This document shows, in pieces, positions 26,633 through 39,131 of a stretch of 64,000 bases of DNA. The DNA is from Pseudomonas putida (GTDB taxonomy: Bacteria; Pseudomonadota; Gammaproteobacteria; Pseudomonadales; Pseudomonadaceae). A model generated the notes under the pieces. It ran no database searches and had not been told where the DNA came from. It saw only the letters and a list, made by a program, of their open reading frames with translations. Numbering within the stretch: position 1 is the stretch's first letter; every line of letters begins with the position of its first letter. The translations under genes and the position numbers were made by a program. The DNA lies in assembly GCF_005080685.1 (NCBI RefSeq), contig NZ_CP039371.1:496001-560000 (forward strand), in the 5' to 3' direction.

Positions 26633-28555
26633 TTATTGCGATTTCCTGACCCGCAGGTACCATTCCGACAGCAGGCGCACCTGTTTGTCGGTGTAGCCAC
26701 GCTCCACCATCCGCGTGACGAAGTCGTTGTGTTTCTGTTGATCCTCCTTGCTGGCCTTGGCGTTGAAGCTGATGACCGGCAGCAGGTCTTCGGTGTTGGA
26801 GAACATTTTCTTCTCGATCACCACCCGCAGCTTCTCGTAGCTGAGCCAGCTCGGGTTCTTGCCGTTGTTGTTGGCGCGGGCACGCAGGACGAAGTTGACG
26901 ATCTCGTTGCGGAAATCCTTCGGGTTGCTGATGCCGGCAGGTTTCTCGATCTTCTCCAACTCTTCGTTCAGGGCGATGCGGTTGAGGATCTCGCCGGTTT
27001 CCGGGTCGCGGTATTCCTGGTCCTGAATCCAGAAGTCGGCATACAGCACGTAGCGGTCGAAGATGTTTTGGCCATACTCGCTGTAAGACTCGAGGTAGGC
27101 GGTCTGGATTTCCTTGCCGATGAACTCGATGTAGCGCGGAGCCAGGTATTCCTTCAGGTAGCGCAGGTAACGCTCGCGTACCTCGGCCGGGAATTGTTCC
27201 TGCTCGATCTGCTGTTCCAGTACGTAGAGCAGATGTACCGGGTTGGCGGCGACTTCATGCGGGTCGAAGTTGAACACCTTGGAAAGGATCTTGAAGGCAA
27301 AACGGGTCGACAGGCCGTTCATGCCTTCGTCGACGCCGGCAGAGTCGCGGTATTCCTGGATCGACTTGGCCTTTGGATCGGTGTCCTTGAGGTTCTCGCC
27401 GTCGTACACCCGCATCTTCGAATAGATATTGGAGTTTTCCGGCTCCTTGAGGCGCGAGAGTACGGTGAACTGGGCGAGCATCTTCAACGTGTCCGGTGCG
27501 CAGTGCGCCTTGGCCAGCGAGCTGTTGACCAACAGCTTGTCGTAGATCTTGATCTCGTCGCTGACGCGCAGGCAGTAAGGCACCTTGACGATGTAGATCC
27601 GGTCGATGAACGCCTCGTTGTTCTTGTTGTTGCGGAAGGTGTGCCACTCCGATTCGTTGGAGTGGGCCAGCAGGATCCCGGAATAGGGGATCGCGCCGAG
27701 GCCTTCGGTACTGTTGTAGTTGCCTTCCTGGGTGGCGGTGAGCAGCGGGTGGAGGACCTTGATCGGCGCCTTGAACATCTCGACGAATTCCATCAGGCCC
27801 TGGTTGGCCCGGCACAGCGCGCCCGAATAGCTGTAGGCGTCGGCGTCGTTCTGCGGGAATTCCTCGAGCTTGCGGATATCCACCTTGCCGACCAGGGCGG
27901 AGATGTCCTGGTTGTTCTCGTCGCCGGGTTCGGTCTTGGCGATGGCGATCTGGTTGAGGATCGAGGGATACAGCTTGACCACCTTGAACTTGCTGATGTC
28001 GCCGCCGAACTCCTGCAGGCGCTTGGTGGCCCAGGGCGACATGATGGTGTTCAGGTAGCGCCGCGAGATGCCGTACTCTTCCTCGAGAATGGCCCCGTCT
28101 TCGGTGGCATTGAAAAGGCCCAGCGGGGACTCGAATACCGGCGAGTCCTTGATGGCGTAGAACGGAACCTTTTCCATCAGCTGCTTGAGTTTCTCGGCCA
28201 GCGACGATTTACCGCCGCCCACCGGGCCCAGCAGGTAGAGGATCTGTTTCTTCTCTTCCAGGCCTTGGGCGGCATGGCGGAAGTACGAGACGATCTGGTC
28301 GATGCACTCTTCCATGCCATGGAAGTCGGCAAAGGCCGGATACCGACGGATCACCTTGTTGGAGAAGATCCGCGACAGTCTGGAATTGGTAGAGGTGTCG
28401 ATCAGCTCCGGCTCACCGATGGCCAGCAACAGCCGTTCAGCCGCCGATGCATAGGCACTGCGATCCTCTTTGCACAGCTCGAGGTACTCCTGCAGCGAAA
28501 GTTCTTCTTGGCGGGTTGATTCGAAACGTTGTTGGAAGTGGCTAAAAATGCTCAT
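26633..28555 (-). CDS. yeaG: PrkA/YeaG, serine protein kinase
   Basis: AAA-type domain plus kinase-like C-terminal domain, 640 residues. The Walker A motif is LGPVGGGKSSLAEKL near residue 105. YeaG autophosphorylates in E. coli and acts with YeaH under nitrogen starvation and in stationary phase. AGGTGA precedes the ATG. First gene of the leftward operon yeaG-yeaH-ycgB; the 282-base gap in front (to glpE) should carry the promoter, perhaps sigma-54 or sigma-S, but I cannot point to convincing boxes. Confidence 0.95.
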   Translation of the reverse strand: MSIFSHFQQRFESTRQEELSLQEYLELCKEDRSAYASAAERLLLAIGEPELIDTSTNSRLSRIFSNKVIRRYPAFADFHGMEECIDQIVSYFRHAAQGLEEKKQILYLLGPVGGGKSSLAEKLKQLMEKVPFYAIKDSPVFESPLGLFNATEDGAILEEEYGISRRYLNTIMSPWATKRLQEFGGDISKFKVVKLYPSILNQIAIAKTEPGDENNQDISALVGKVDIRKLEEFPQNDADAYSYSGALCRANQGLMEFVEMFKAPIKVLHPLLTATQEGNYNSTEGLGAIPYSGILLAHSNESEWHTFRNNKNNEAFIDRIYIVKVPYCLRVSDEIKIYDKLLVNSSLAKAHCAPDTLKMLAQFTVLSRLKEPENSNIYSKMRVYDGENLKDTDPKAKSIQEYRDSAGVDEGMNGLSTRFAFKILSKVFNFDPHEVAANPVHLLYVLEQQIEQEQFPAEVRERYLRYLKEYLAPRYIEFIGKEIQTAYLESYSEYGQNIFDRYVLYADFWIQDQEYRDPETGEILNRIALNEELEKIEKPAGISNPKDFRNEIVNFVLRARANNNGKNPSWLSYEKLRVVIEKKMFSNTEDLLPVISFNAKASKEDQQKHNDFVTRMVERGYTDKQVRLLSEWYLRVRKSQ

Positions 28556-28798
28556 GACGTCACCTCGCTCGATACGTGGAGACGACGCCGGATCAGTCAG
28601 CTGATGCTGGCATGCAACCGGGTTCGCCGATTGCTGTATACCCCCCAGAACACCCTGAAACGCTACCGATGACCCGCACGCCGGTGTACCGGCTCTCCCC
28701 TTTTTTGGATGGCCTGGGCTTAAGGATAGTTGGTAATACGCAAGGTCAAGGGCGAGGGGCGTAGAAGTTGCCTGCGACCGTTCGTCAGGTGGGGCGCG

Positions 28799-28819
28799 AG
28801 CCCGCGTGGGACGCGGGCT
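28799..28819. other. Hairpin after glpE
   Basis: AGCCCGCGT-GGG-ACGCGGGCT, a perfect 9-bp stem about 20 bases after the glpE stop (minus strand). The T-rich run comes before and not after it on that strand, so it is not a classical terminator but could protect the 3' end. The rest of the gap (28556-28837) shows only a possible spurious small frame. Confidence 0.45.
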
Positions 28820-28837
28820 GCAGTAAAAATGAAAAAA

Positions 28838-29167
28838 TTACTCGGCGCTGCCTTGGGCGGTTTCGGCGGGGTAGGTGGTACGCCACAGCTCGAAGCCGCC
28901 ATCGACGCTGTAGACCTGCGAAAAGCCCTGGCCCACCAGGTAGGCGGCCGCGCTTTGGCTGGAATTGCCGTGGTAGCACACCACCAGGGTCGGGGCGTCG
29001 AGGTCGGCATTGCGGATGAAGTCGGCGACCGAATGGTTGTCCAGGTGCTTGGCGCCGGTGATGTGGCCGGCGGCGAAGGCCTGTGGGTCGCGAATGTCGA
29101 CGACGACCGCACCTTGTGCCCGCAGGGCAAGGGCCTGTTCGGGAGGGATGCGCTTGAACTCGCTCAT
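28838..29167 (-). CDS. glpE: GlpE-type thiosulfate sulfurtransferase (rhodanese)
   Basis: Single-domain rhodanese of 109 residues that moves sulfane sulfur from thiosulfate to acceptors such as cyanide or thioredoxin. The active loop CYHGNSSQ contains the catalytic Cys (about residue 64); [15 protein letters not shown] is the family's N-terminal signature. AAGGAAA lies 9 bases before the ATG. It follows apaH by 15 bases and probably shares the lptD-apaH transcript. Confidence 0.93.
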   Translation of the reverse strand: MSEFKRIPPEQALALRAQGAVVVDIRDPQAFAAGHITGAKHLDNHSVADFIRNADLDAPTLVVCYHGNSSQSAAAYLVGQGFSQVYSVDGGFELWRTTYPAETAQGSAE

Positions 29168-29182
29168 GGGTGGGGCTTTCCT

Positions 29183-30049
29183 TCAGGTGTGATCGTTGAT
29201 GTTAGCCGACGGTGCGGGCTGACGAACATTGCCGTCGTCGCCGCACTCGCAGCGGTGATATTCACCGCTGTCGATGTTGTACAGGGTCATGGCCCCGCCC
29301 CAGACACAGCCGGTATCCAGCGCGATGAGGTCCGGCTGGTTGACCTTGCCTTCTAGCGCGGCCCAGTGACCGAAGATGATCTTCACGTGGCGCGAGCGCC
29401 GGCTCTTGTGCGCGAACCAGGGCTTGTAGCCCTTCGGCGCGGTACCCAGGCCTTCCTTGCTCTTGAGGTCGAGCTTGCCCTCTTCGGTGCAGAAGCGCAT
29501 GCGCGTGAGGTAGTTGGTGATCACCCGCAACCGCTCCACACCGCTGAGCTTGTTACTCCACTTGGTCGGCTCGTTGCCGTACATGCCGGCGAGGTAAAGC
29601 TGCAGCCGGGTGTCGTCGCGCAACACCTGCTCGACCTCGCCCGCCAGCTCCAGGGCCTTGCCCAGTGTCCATTGTGGCGGAATGCCAGCATGCACCAGGG
29701 CGATACCGCGTGGCTCGTCGTAATGCAGCAGTTTCTGCTGGCGTAGCCAGTCGAGCAGGTCGGCGGCATCGGGCGCTTCGATGATCTCGCGCAGGGTATC
29801 GCTCTTTTTCAGGCGCTCGACGTTGTGCCAGGCGGCCAGCAGGTGCAGGTCGTGGTTGCCCAGCACGCACACCAGCGACTGGCGTATCGAATAGAGGTAG
29901 CGCAGGGTTTCCAGTGATTCGGGGCCGCGGTTCACCAGGTCGCCGACCAGCCACAGGCGATCGACGGCAGGGTCGAACCCGACCCGTTCGAGCAGGCATT
30001 TGAGCGGCTGCAGGCAACCTTGCAGGTCGCCGACGGCGTAGGTAGCCAT
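29183..30049 (-). CDS. apaH: ApaH, symmetrical Ap4A hydrolase
   Basis: Cleaves diadenosine tetraphosphate to two ADP and removes Np4 caps from RNA. 288 residues, metallophosphatase fold with [15 protein letters not shown] and GNHDLHLLA metal motifs in the first 75 residues. Its ATG overlaps the apaG stop by one base (TGATG). Part of the long leftward operon from lptD. Confidence 0.97.
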   Translation of the reverse strand: MATYAVGDLQGCLQPLKCLLERVGFDPAVDRLWLVGDLVNRGPESLETLRYLYSIRQSLVCVLGNHDLHLLAAWHNVERLKKSDTLREIIEAPDAADLLDWLRQQKLLHYDEPRGIALVHAGIPPQWTLGKALELAGEVEQVLRDDTRLQLYLAGMYGNEPTKWSNKLSGVERLRVITNYLTRMRFCTEEGKLDLKSKEGLGTAPKGYKPWFAHKSRRSRHVKIIFGHWAALEGKVNQPDLIALDTGCVWGGAMTLYNIDSGEYHRCECGDDGNVRQPAPSANINDHT

Positions 30050-30429
30050 CAGTGCAGGGCCCCGGGCACGGCCAGGCGGAACGGGGCGATCTCGGCGTCG
30101 AAGCGTTTGCCGTCTTCGGCGAGCATCTGGTAACTGCCCTGCATGGTGCCCACGCGGGTGGTGATCACCGCGCCACTGCTGTAGGTATGGCTCTTGCCGG
30201 GCTCCAGGGTCGGCTGCTGGCCGACGACGCCATCGCCGCGCACTTCCTCGACCTCGCCATCACCATTGGTGATCAGCCAGTGTCGGGACATCAGCTTGGC
30301 CTTGGCCAAGCCGTTGTTCTGCACGGTAATGGTGTAGGCGAAAGCGAAACGACTGTGTTCCGGGTCGGATTGTTCTTTGAGATAGCGGGTCACGACGCTG
30401 ACGTCGATCTGATAGCGGGGGTCGGACAT
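30049..30429 (-). CDS. apaG: ApaG family protein
   Basis: 126-residue beta-sandwich protein of the ApaG/DUF525 family; cellular role unsettled (linked to metal resistance and cobalt in enterics). The core [33 protein letters not shown] and MQGSYQM is typical. I start at ATG 30429 ([12 protein letters not shown]) with AAGG upstream; the frame extends to 30465 without a ribosome site. It lies between rsmA and apaH as in many gammaproteobacteria. Confidence 0.95.
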   Translation of the reverse strand: MSDPRYQIDVSVVTRYLKEQSDPEHSRFAFAYTITVQNNGLAKAKLMSRHWLITNGDGEVEEVRGDGVVGQQPTLEPGKSHTYSSGAVITTRVGTMQGSYQMLAEDGKRFDAEIAPFRLAVPGALH

Positions 30430-30519
30430 GCAAGGGCCTTGGGCGAGCGGACGCAAATACTGCAATGAGAGCAGTCTAGGCCATTGAGAGGGGGGAGGGC
30501 CAGCGATGGAGGGATGTCG

Positions 30520-30572
30520 GGCCTATCGCCGGCAAGCCGACTCCAACGGGAGCGGGCTTGCCGGGGGGGGGG
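30520..30572. repeat. Degenerate REP and a run of ten G after rsmA
   Basis: TCGCCGGCAAGCCGACTCCA and AGCGGGCTTGCCGG face each other as a decayed REP pair, followed by ten consecutive G at 30563-30572 that touch the rsmA stop codon. The homopolymer is the longest I noticed and is either slippage-prone or an assembly artefact. Confidence 0.7.
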
Positions 30573-31373
30573 TCAGGCTTGTTGCTCGGCCAGTTGGTCG
30601 GCCAGGCGGACGAAGGCCGCCAGGTCGAGTTGTTCCGGGCGCAGGCTGCCGTCGACGCCGGCCGCCTCGATGGCTTGGCTGTCGAGCAGGCCTTTGAGGG
30701 TGTTGCGCAGGGTCTTGCGACGCTGGTTGAAGGCTTCGCGCACTACACGCTCGAGCAGCGCCGGATCCTTGGCCGGATAGGGCAGCACTTCGTGCGGGAC
30801 CAGGCGGACGATGGCCGAATCGACCTTCGGCGGTGGGTTGAATGCCCCAGGGCCGACGTTGAACAGGTGTTCGACCCGGCAGTGGTACTGCACCATGATC
30901 GACAAGCGGCCCCAGTCGCCACCGCCAGGGCCAGCCGCCATGCGCTCGACCACTTCCTTCTGCAGCATGAAGTGCATGTCGCGGATCAGGCCGGCATGGC
31001 TGAGCAGGTGGAAGATCAGCGGGGTCGAGATGTTGTAGGGCAGGTTGCCGACTACCTTCAGGCTGCGCGGCGGCACGCCCAGCTGGTTGAAGTCGAACTT
31101 CAGGGCGTCGCCCTGGTGCAGGCGGAAGTTGTCACGCCCGGCGAACTTGTGTTGCAGGATCGGCACCAGGTCCTTGTCCAGCTCGACCACGTCCAGCTGC
31201 GCGCCGCTGCCCAGCAGGCCTTCGGTCAGTGCGCCCTGGCCTGGGCCGATTTCCAGCAGGTGTTCGCCAGCCTTGGCGTTGATCGCCCGCAGGATGCGGT
31301 CGATGATCCCTGCGTCATGCAGGAAGTTCTGGCCGAAACGCTTGCGCGCCCGGTGTTGGTAGTGCTCGTTCAT
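30573..31373 (-). CDS. rsmA: RsmA/KsgA, 16S rRNA dimethyladenosine transferase
   Basis: Dimethylates A1518 and A1519 of 16S rRNA late in 30S assembly. 266 residues. The SAM site is [17 protein letters not shown], and the catalytic motif NLPYNIS is present near residue 115. The start at ATG 31373 ([18 protein letters not shown]) overlaps the pdxA stop (ATGA); the open frame continues far upstream but that is pdxA in another frame. Member of the lptD-surA-pdxA-rsmA-apaGH operon. Confidence 0.97.
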   Translation of the reverse strand: MNEHYQHRARKRFGQNFLHDAGIIDRILRAINAKAGEHLLEIGPGQGALTEGLLGSGAQLDVVELDKDLVPILQHKFAGRDNFRLHQGDALKFDFNQLGVPPRSLKVVGNLPYNISTPLIFHLLSHAGLIRDMHFMLQKEVVERMAAGPGGGDWGRLSIMVQYHCRVEHLFNVGPGAFNPPPKVDSAIVRLVPHEVLPYPAKDPALLERVVREAFNQRRKTLRNTLKGLLDSQAIEAAGVDGSLRPEQLDLAAFVRLADQLAEQQA

Positions 31374-32359
31374 GGTCGGTTCTCGGCCATCTGGTAGGCG
31401 GTTTGCAGGGCGACCCGCAGGCTGCCGGTGTCGACCTTGCCGCTGCCGGCCAGGTCCAGGGCGGTGCCATGATCGACCGACGTGCGGATGATCGGCAGGC
31501 CCAGGGTCACGTTGACCGCCGCGCCGAAGCCTTTGTACTTGAGTACGGGCAGGCCCTGGTCGTGGTACATCGCCAGCACTGCGTCGCAGTGCTCCAGATA
31601 TTTGGGGGTAAACAGGGTATCGGCCGGCAGCGGGCCGCGCAGGTCCATGCCTTCGGTGCGCAAGCGGGCCAATGTCGGTTCGATGATGTCGATTTCTTCG
31701 CGGCCCAGGTGGCCGCCTTCTCCGGCATGCGGGTTGAGCCCGCACACCAGGATGCGCGGGTTGGCGATGCCGAACTTGTCCTGCATGTCGGCGTGCAGGA
31801 TGCGAGTGACCCGTTCCACGCGCTCGGCGGTGATGGCATCGGCGATGTCGCGCAGTGGCAGGTGCGTGGTGACAAGGGCCACACGCAGGCCATGGGTGGC
31901 GAGCATCATCACCACCTGGGCGGTGTGGGTCAGGTCGGCGAGGAATTCGGTATGGCCGGAAAAACCGATACCGCTCTCGTTGATCACGCCTTTGTGTACA
32001 GGTGCGGTGATCATCCCGGCAAAGTTCCCGTCCAGGCAGCCAGTGCCCGCGCGGGTCAAGGTTTCCAGGACGAAGGCGGCATTGGCCTTGTCCAGCTGCC
32101 CTGGCACCACCGGGGCAGCCAGCGGCGTATCCCAGACGTAGAGGCTGCCGGCTGGCGCTGGCCGCTCGGGCCATTGGCCAGGCATGACCGGCACCAGGTC
32201 GACAGCCAGCCCCAGCCGGGTGGCCCGCTCGGCGAGCAGGTCACGGCTGGTGATGGCGATCAGGGGGTGCGGTTGGGGCTCGGCGGCGAGCAGCAGGCAA
32301 AGGTCGGGACCTATGCCGGCCGGCTCGCCGGGCGTAACGGCGAAGCGCAGGGGCTTCAC
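31370..32359 (-). CDS. pdxA: PdxA, 4-hydroxythreonine-4-phosphate dehydrogenase
   Basis: NAD-dependent oxidation step in pyridoxal phosphate synthesis. 329 residues. Recognisable are [12 protein letters not shown] at the start, the metal-binding HTEFLADLT and [14 protein letters not shown], and the late [15 protein letters not shown]. It overlaps surA and rsmA by 4 bases on each side, so it is translationally coupled to both. Confidence 0.97.
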   Translation of the reverse strand: MKPLRFAVTPGEPAGIGPDLCLLLAAEPQPHPLIAITSRDLLAERATRLGLAVDLVPVMPGQWPERPAPAGSLYVWDTPLAAPVVPGQLDKANAAFVLETLTRAGTGCLDGNFAGMITAPVHKGVINESGIGFSGHTEFLADLTHTAQVVMMLATHGLRVALVTTHLPLRDIADAITAERVERVTRILHADMQDKFGIANPRILVCGLNPHAGEGGHLGREEIDIIEPTLARLRTEGMDLRGPLPADTLFTPKYLEHCDAVLAMYHDQGLPVLKYKGFGAAVNVTLGLPIIRTSVDHGTALDLAGSGKVDTGSLRVALQTAYQMAENRP

Positions 32360-33675
32360 TGGGCGGCCTGGTCGGCGCCAGGCAGCTTGATTTCAACGTA
32401 GGCTTCGTCGCGGATCTGGCGCAGCCAGGTCTGCAGCTCTTCGTCGTACTTGCGGTTGCGCAGCACGTTGAGTGCCTGTTGCTCGCGCGCCTGCTCGGTG
32501 CTGTCGGTGGCGCGACGGCCCAGCACTTCGAGGATGTGCCAGCCGTACTGGGTACGGAACGGACGGGTCACCTGGCCTTGGGCAGCGTTGGCCATTTGCT
32601 CGCGGAACTCCGGTACCAGGCTGTTCGGGTCTACCCAGTTGAGGTCGCCGCCGTTGAGCGCCGAGCCCGGGTCTTCCGAGAAACTCTTCGCCAGTTCAGC
32701 GAAATCTTCGCCATTCTGGATGCGCTCGTACAGGCGCTCGGCGAGTTGCTCGGTGGCCGCATCGCTGCGGATCTCGCTTGGCTTGATCAGGATGTGGCGC
32801 ACGTGGACTTCGTCGCGCAGCACGTTCTCGCTGCCACCGCGCTTCTCCTCGAGCTTGAGAATGATGAAGCCGTTGGGGATGCGGATCGGCTGGGTGATGT
32901 CGCCGACGGCCATGCTGCTGAGCATCTTGGCGAAGTCAGGTGGCAACTGGCCGGCTTTGCGCCAGCCCATCTCGCCGCCTTCCAGGGCGTTCTCGCTGGC
33001 CGAACGGGCAATCGCCAGCTGGCCGAAGTCGGCGCCTTGCTTGAGTTGCTGGTACACATCGCCGACCTGGCGCGCCGCGGCCTGGATGGCCTCCGAGTTG
33101 GCGGCTTCCGGGGTCGGGATGAGGATGTTGGCCAGGCGGTACTCTTCGGACATCTGCATCTTGCCCAGGTCCGAGTTGAGGAAGTTCTTCACTTCCTGCT
33201 CGGATACCTGGATGCGCTCGGCCACGCGGCGCTGACGTACGCGGCTGATGATCATCTCGCGCTTGACCTGCTCGCGGGCGTCGTCGAACGACAGGCCGTC
33301 GTGGGCGAGGGCGGCGCGGAACTGGTCCAGGGACATGCCGTTGCGCTGGGCAATGGTGCCGATGGCCTGGTTGAGCTCTTCGTCGGTGATACGGATGCCG
33401 GAGCGCTCGCCGATCTGCAGCTGCAGGTTCTCGACGATCAGGCGTTCGAGGACCTGCTGCTCCAGCGCGCCGGACGGCGGTACGCCGCCGCCACGCTTGG
33501 CGATGGTCTGCTGGACTTCGCGCACGCGCTGGTCCAGCTGGCTCTGCATGACCACGTCGTTGTCGACGATGGCCACCACCCGGTCCAGGGGTTGCACCGC
33601 GGCATGTACCGCGCCACTCAGCAATGCAGCGCCCAACAGCAGTGGGCGCAGTCGATCAATAAGCTTGGTCTTCAC
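32356..33675 (-). CDS. surA: SurA, periplasmic chaperone and prolyl isomerase
   Basis: Helps outer-membrane proteins, including LptD, to reach the BAM complex. 439 residues: a signal peptide (about 1-25, ending AVHA), an N-terminal chaperone domain, and two parvulin-type PPIase domains (about 175-275 and 285-385, each with a QYGWHILEV or [15 protein letters not shown] end). The start lies inside lptD (20-base overlap), coupling the chaperone to its client. Confidence 0.97.
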   Translation of the reverse strand: MKTKLIDRLRPLLLGAALLSGAVHAAVQPLDRVVAIVDNDVVMQSQLDQRVREVQQTIAKRGGGVPPSGALEQQVLERLIVENLQLQIGERSGIRITDEELNQAIGTIAQRNGMSLDQFRAALAHDGLSFDDAREQVKREMIISRVRQRRVAERIQVSEQEVKNFLNSDLGKMQMSEEYRLANILIPTPEAANSEAIQAAARQVGDVYQQLKQGADFGQLAIARSASENALEGGEMGWRKAGQLPPDFAKMLSSMAVGDITQPIRIPNGFIILKLEEKRGGSENVLRDEVHVRHILIKPSEIRSDAATEQLAERLYERIQNGEDFAELAKSFSEDPGSALNGGDLNWVDPNSLVPEFREQMANAAQGQVTRPFRTQYGWHILEVLGRRATDSTEQAREQQALNVLRNRKYDEELQTWLRQIRDEAYVEIKLPGADQAAQ

Positions 33676-36463
33676 GTGTACGGTAACCTTGAATGCCTTC
33701 GTCGAGGAAAGACTCGACCTTATTGCCTACGACACCGCCGAGGCCCTTGAGGACGATTTGCAGGAACACGCCGTGGTCGCCTTTTTCGTTCTGTGGCGCG
33801 GCTTGGCTGAAGTCGTCGTAGTCGAGCCAGTAACGGTTGATCAGGCGCAGCTTCCAGCAGCAGTTGTCATACTCGAAACCGCCCATGGCTTCCAGGGTGC
33901 GGTTGCGGTTGTAGTCATGCTGCCAACGGGCGATGACGCTCCACTGCGGCACGATCGGCCAGATGACCGAGAAGTCGTGCTGTTGGATCTTGTAGTAGTC
34001 CTTGATGTAGTTCGGGCTACCCGGAGTGCCATAGTCGCCACCCTCACCCCAGCGACCGGTCAGCGGGTCGTAACGAACGGTGTCGTTGCGATAGCGATAA
34101 CCGACGTTGACGATCTTGTTCGGGTTTTCTTGCGGCTGGTAGTGGAACATCGCGCTACCCGAGCGCGGCTTGCGGCTGTCCGGATCCCAATTGTAGTCCG
34201 CGTTCAGGCGCCAGTCGCGGTTGAAGGCGAGCATGTATTCCAGCGCGTATGGCGATACATCGGACTGCGAGCTGTCGCGGGTACGCCAGTCGATGCCTGG
34301 CAGCTGGACCTTGCGGTCCTTGAAGTACAGGGCCTGGCCGACGCTGATGCGCTGGCGCTCGAAGCCGTCGTCCTGGATCCAGCGGTTGGTCACACCCAGC
34401 GACAGCTTGTTCTCGTCGCCGACGCGGTCGGAGCCGGAGAAGCGGTTTTCGCGGAACAGCGAGCCATAGTTGAAGTACGTTTCGCTGGTGTCGAAGACTG
34501 GAATGTCTTTCTGGTCTTCATACGGCACGTAGAGGTAGAACAGGCGCGGTTCGAGGGTCTGGCGGTAGTTCTCGCCGAACCACTGGGTGTTGCGGTCGAA
34601 GTACAGGCCGCTGTCGACGCTGAAAATCGGTACGCTGCGGCTCTGGGTGCTGGAGAAGTCGCCGCGCAGGTCGCGTGTGGCGTCGCTGGCGGTGGCCAGG
34701 TCGTTCTTGCCCTTGCTGTCCAGGTCCAGGTCGTAGTGGGTGTACATGTACGTCAGCTTCGGCTTGATGAAGCCGTAGCTCGCTTCCATCGGCAGGCTGA
34801 TGGCCGGTGCGACGTTCAAACGGGTACCGTTGGCGCGCGCCAGGCCGAAGACGTTCTGGTCCAGACGGCGGCCATCGGCGCCGGCGGTGGTGTCCAGTTC
34901 GCCATCTTCGTTGAACACGGTGCCACTCTTCAGATCGCGCTCGAAGCGCACGGCTTCGGTCTTGTAGCTGAAGTCGAAGCCACCCGGATGGTACGGCAGC
35001 ATGCCGTTGAGAGTGATCTGTGGCAGCTTGTTATACGGCGTAACCTTCGAGATGGTCGTCATCTCGTAGGCATGCATGTTGAACCGCGCGGTGTAATCGT
35101 CACCACGATAGGTCAAGGCACCCTGCTGGTTAACCGCATCACGGCTCTCTACGCCAATTTGGTCGGTTTCCAGATCCTGGAAGTAGAACGGATCGCTGAT
35201 ATCGGTGTAGTCAACCTCGGTCATCAGGCGCTCGTCCAGGCCACCTTTATGCTGCCAGTTGATCATCCAGCGCTGATCTTTGTAATCAGTCTGCAGCTTG
35301 CGATCGTCGTTCTTGTCGTTCAGGTACGCACCCCCGAACTGGCCTTCGCTGGACTTGGTCAGGTAGCGGAACTCACCTTCCATCAGCAGGCCACGCTTGG
35401 TCATGTAGCGCGGGTACAGCGTGGCGTCGTAGTTCGGCGCCAGGTTGAAGTAGTACGGCGTGACCAGCATGAAGCCGGTGTCGCTGCTGGTGCTGAACGA
35501 TGGCGGCAGGAAGCCGGACTGGCGACGGTCATCGATCGGGAAGTAGATGTACGGTGTGTAGAACACCGGGAAATCCTTGACCCGCAGGGTGACGTTGGTC
35601 GCGGTACCGAAGCCGGTGGCCGGGTTCAGGGTGATGTTGTTGCCCTTCAGCTGCCAGGCGTTGCTGCCCGGTTCGCAGGTGGTGTACGTACCGTCCTTGA
35701 GGCGGATGATGGCGTTCTCGCCACGCTTGGCGTACAGGGCGTTGCCGCGGATGTGCGACTTGTGCATCACGTATTCGGCGTTGTCGACCTGGGCTTCGCC
35801 GGTGTCGAGCTGGATCTGCGCCTGGTCGCCGACGACCAGCGAGCCGTTGTCGCGAATCTTGACGTTGCCCTTGAGCTCGCCACGGTTCTCGGCCTGGTAC
35901 AGGTTGGCTTCATCGGCCTCGGCCTGCATGCTGCCCTGGCGCATGACCACGTCACCGGCGAGGGTGGCGATCTGCTGCTCCTGCTGGTACTTGGAGACCT
36001 TGGCGTTGATGTAGGTCGGCGACTCGTCCTTGGGCGTGGTGTCGGCCATGCCTGGACGTGGCGGCTCGATGTAGGCGCCACCGCAGTACGGGCCGGTCTC
36101 GGCCAGCTGGGCAGCCGTGAGCTTTTCACGTGGGACCCAGTCCAGGTGGCTGTAGTCCTCGCTGCGCGACTTCAGGCCCCGGCCCTTGGCCTCGGTGACC
36201 AGCATCGGCTTGTCGGCGGACTCGGCTTCGCGGGTCTCGGCCTCGGTGCCGGAGGTCAGCGCAGCGCCATCGTGCACGGGGCGCGGTGGCAGATTGCTGG
36301 TAGGGGTCTTGGGCTTGCAGTCCCAACCACCGGAGGCGGACACTTGGCAGTCGAACTGCTCGGCAGCCACCACGTACGAGGTGGCCAGAGGTTGAAGGGC
36401 CAGCAGACCGCCGGTGACCAGCAACGGAAACTTTCTACGAAACGCGGGGGATTTCAATGCCAT
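33656..36463 (-). CDS. lptD: LptD, LPS-assembly outer membrane protein
   Basis: Beta-barrel protein that, with LptE, inserts lipopolysaccharide into the outer leaflet. 935 residues: a signal peptide (about 1-33), an N-terminal OstA/LptA-like jelly-roll domain (about 150-290), and the C-terminal barrel rich in aromatic beta strands. Cys pairs occur near the mature N-terminus ([13 protein letters not shown]). I start at ATG 36463 ([15 protein letters not shown]), the family start; no strong Shine-Dalgarno is seen. The frame is open to 36556. First gene of the long leftward operon; divergent from amgK. Confidence 0.96.
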   Translation of the reverse strand: MALKSPAFRRKFPLLVTGGLLALQPLATSYVVAAEQFDCQVSASGGWDCKPKTPTSNLPPRPVHDGAALTSGTEAETREAESADKPMLVTEAKGRGLKSRSEDYSHLDWVPREKLTAAQLAETGPYCGGAYIEPPRPGMADTTPKDESPTYINAKVSKYQQEQQIATLAGDVVMRQGSMQAEADEANLYQAENRGELKGNVKIRDNGSLVVGDQAQIQLDTGEAQVDNAEYVMHKSHIRGNALYAKRGENAIIRLKDGTYTTCEPGSNAWQLKGNNITLNPATGFGTATNVTLRVKDFPVFYTPYIYFPIDDRRQSGFLPPSFSTSSDTGFMLVTPYYFNLAPNYDATLYPRYMTKRGLLMEGEFRYLTKSSEGQFGGAYLNDKNDDRKLQTDYKDQRWMINWQHKGGLDERLMTEVDYTDISDPFYFQDLETDQIGVESRDAVNQQGALTYRGDDYTARFNMHAYEMTTISKVTPYNKLPQITLNGMLPYHPGGFDFSYKTEAVRFERDLKSGTVFNEDGELDTTAGADGRRLDQNVFGLARANGTRLNVAPAISLPMEASYGFIKPKLTYMYTHYDLDLDSKGKNDLATASDATRDLRGDFSSTQSRSVPIFSVDSGLYFDRNTQWFGENYRQTLEPRLFYLYVPYEDQKDIPVFDTSETYFNYGSLFRENRFSGSDRVGDENKLSLGVTNRWIQDDGFERQRISVGQALYFKDRKVQLPGIDWRTRDSSQSDVSPYALEYMLAFNRDWRLNADYNWDPDSRKPRSGSAMFHYQPQENPNKIVNVGYRYRNDTVRYDPLTGRWGEGGDYGTPGSPNYIKDYYKIQQHDFSVIWPIVPQWSVIARWQHDYNRNRTLEAMGGFEYDNCCWKLRLINRYWLDYDDFSQAAPQNEKGDHGVFLQIVLKGLGGVVGNKVESFLDEGIQGYRTREDQAY

Positions 36464-36594
36464 CTTATTAGTCCGGGCTTCCTGCGTGCCATCTGCCCGC
36501 GTGTGGGGGCCGCACGCCTCTCGATGGTCTGAAAAAGATGCTGGATAATAAAGCATGACCCGCTTGACGGCTAGGGCCGTCGGAGACCCTTGTA

Positions 36595-38281
<1,687 letters not shown>

Positions 38282-38282
38282 A

Positions 38283-39047
38283 ATGTGGTGGCCAGGCACG
38301 GTGATCGGGTTGGGCGCAGGCTTCGCGGTCGCCAGCATTCCCGGGGCGCTGCTGGGTGCCTTGCTCGGCCAGGCGATGGACCGGCGCATTCGCGTGCAGG
38401 GCTGGGACGACATGCGCGAGCGCCTTGGCGGCCGGCCTGCCCTGCGCGACGAGGAGTTGCTGTTCGTGCTGCTTGGGCGCCTGGCCAAGAGCGATGGACG
38501 GGTGGCCGAGCAGCATATCCAGCAGGCCCGCCAGGAGATGCAGCGCCTGGACATGGCCGATGCGGCGCGCCTGCGGGCGATTGCCGCGTTCAACCGGGGC
38601 AAGGCAGGCAAGGATCGACTGGCCGGGCACCTGCGGCGTATTCGCCTGCAGCCGCACGCCGCCGAGGGCACCCTGCGCGCCTGTTGGCGCATGGCGTGGG
38701 CCGATGGCAAGGCCGGGCAGCATGAGCGTGACCTGCTGTTGGACTGGGGGCAGAAACTGGGGCTCAGCCGACGCCAGGTGCAAGCGATGTCGCTGGAGTA
38801 CGAACCGCGCAAGGCGCCGGCCAACAGCGGCGTGATGACCTATGCCGCGGCACTGCGGTTGCTTGGCGTCGAGGCCAATAGCGAAGGTGATCGGGTCAAG
38901 CAGGCGTATCGGCGCCTGGTGAGCAAGCATCATCCAGACAAGCTGGCCGGTAGCGGAGCGAGTGAGGCGCAGGTGCGCGAGGCGACCGAGCGGACGCGCG
39001 AGCTGCACCAGGCGTATGCCCTGATCCGCAAGCGGCGGGGGCTGTAA
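38283..39047 (+). CDS. DjlA-like membrane-anchored J-domain protein
   Basis: 254 residues. An N-terminal hydrophobic glycine-rich segment (about 5-30) likely spans the inner membrane; the middle (about 50-165) resembles the TerB-like domain of DjlA; the last about 65 residues are a J domain with the HPD motif in KHHPDKL, so it should stimulate DnaK. I start at ATG 38283 (MWWPGTVIGLG), directly after the murU stop; an upstream TTG in frame is less likely. Third gene of amgK-murU-djlA. Confidence 0.88.
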   Translation: MWWPGTVIGLGAGFAVASIPGALLGALLGQAMDRRIRVQGWDDMRERLGGRPALRDEELLFVLLGRLAKSDGRVAEQHIQQARQEMQRLDMADAARLRAIAAFNRGKAGKDRLAGHLRRIRLQPHAAEGTLRACWRMAWADGKAGQHERDLLLDWGQKLGLSRRQVQAMSLEYEPRKAPANSGVMTYAAALRLLGVEANSEGDRVKQAYRRLVSKHHPDKLAGSGASEAQVREATERTRELHQAYALIRKRRGL

Positions 39048-39054
39048 GGACCTC

Positions 39055-39118
39055 ATCGCCGGCAAGCCGGCTCCTACCCATATCACGCAGCCCTGGTAGG
39101 AGCCGGCTTGCCGGCGAT
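39055..39118. terminator. Inverted REP pair between convergent genes
   Basis: ATCGCCGGCAAGCCGGCTCC... at 39055-39078 and its exact reverse complement at 39095-39118 give 24-bp perfect arms with a 16-base spacer. It lies 8 bases after djlA and 14 before the end of the facing DUF3530 gene; likely bidirectional terminator. Confidence 0.85.
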
Positions 39119-39131
39119 CGGGGCGCTGCGG

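Noticed and set aside
28576..28764. 62-codon plus-strand frame between yeaG and glpE
   Set aside because: No ribosome site and no similarity; the region is better seen as the promoter region of yeaG.
33248..36532. Very long open frame (1094 codons) on the plus strand opposite lptD and surA
   Set aside because: Antisense shadow in GC-rich DNA; composition is Val/Ala/Leu/Gly/Asp-rich without motifs, and lptD and surA on the other strand are certain.
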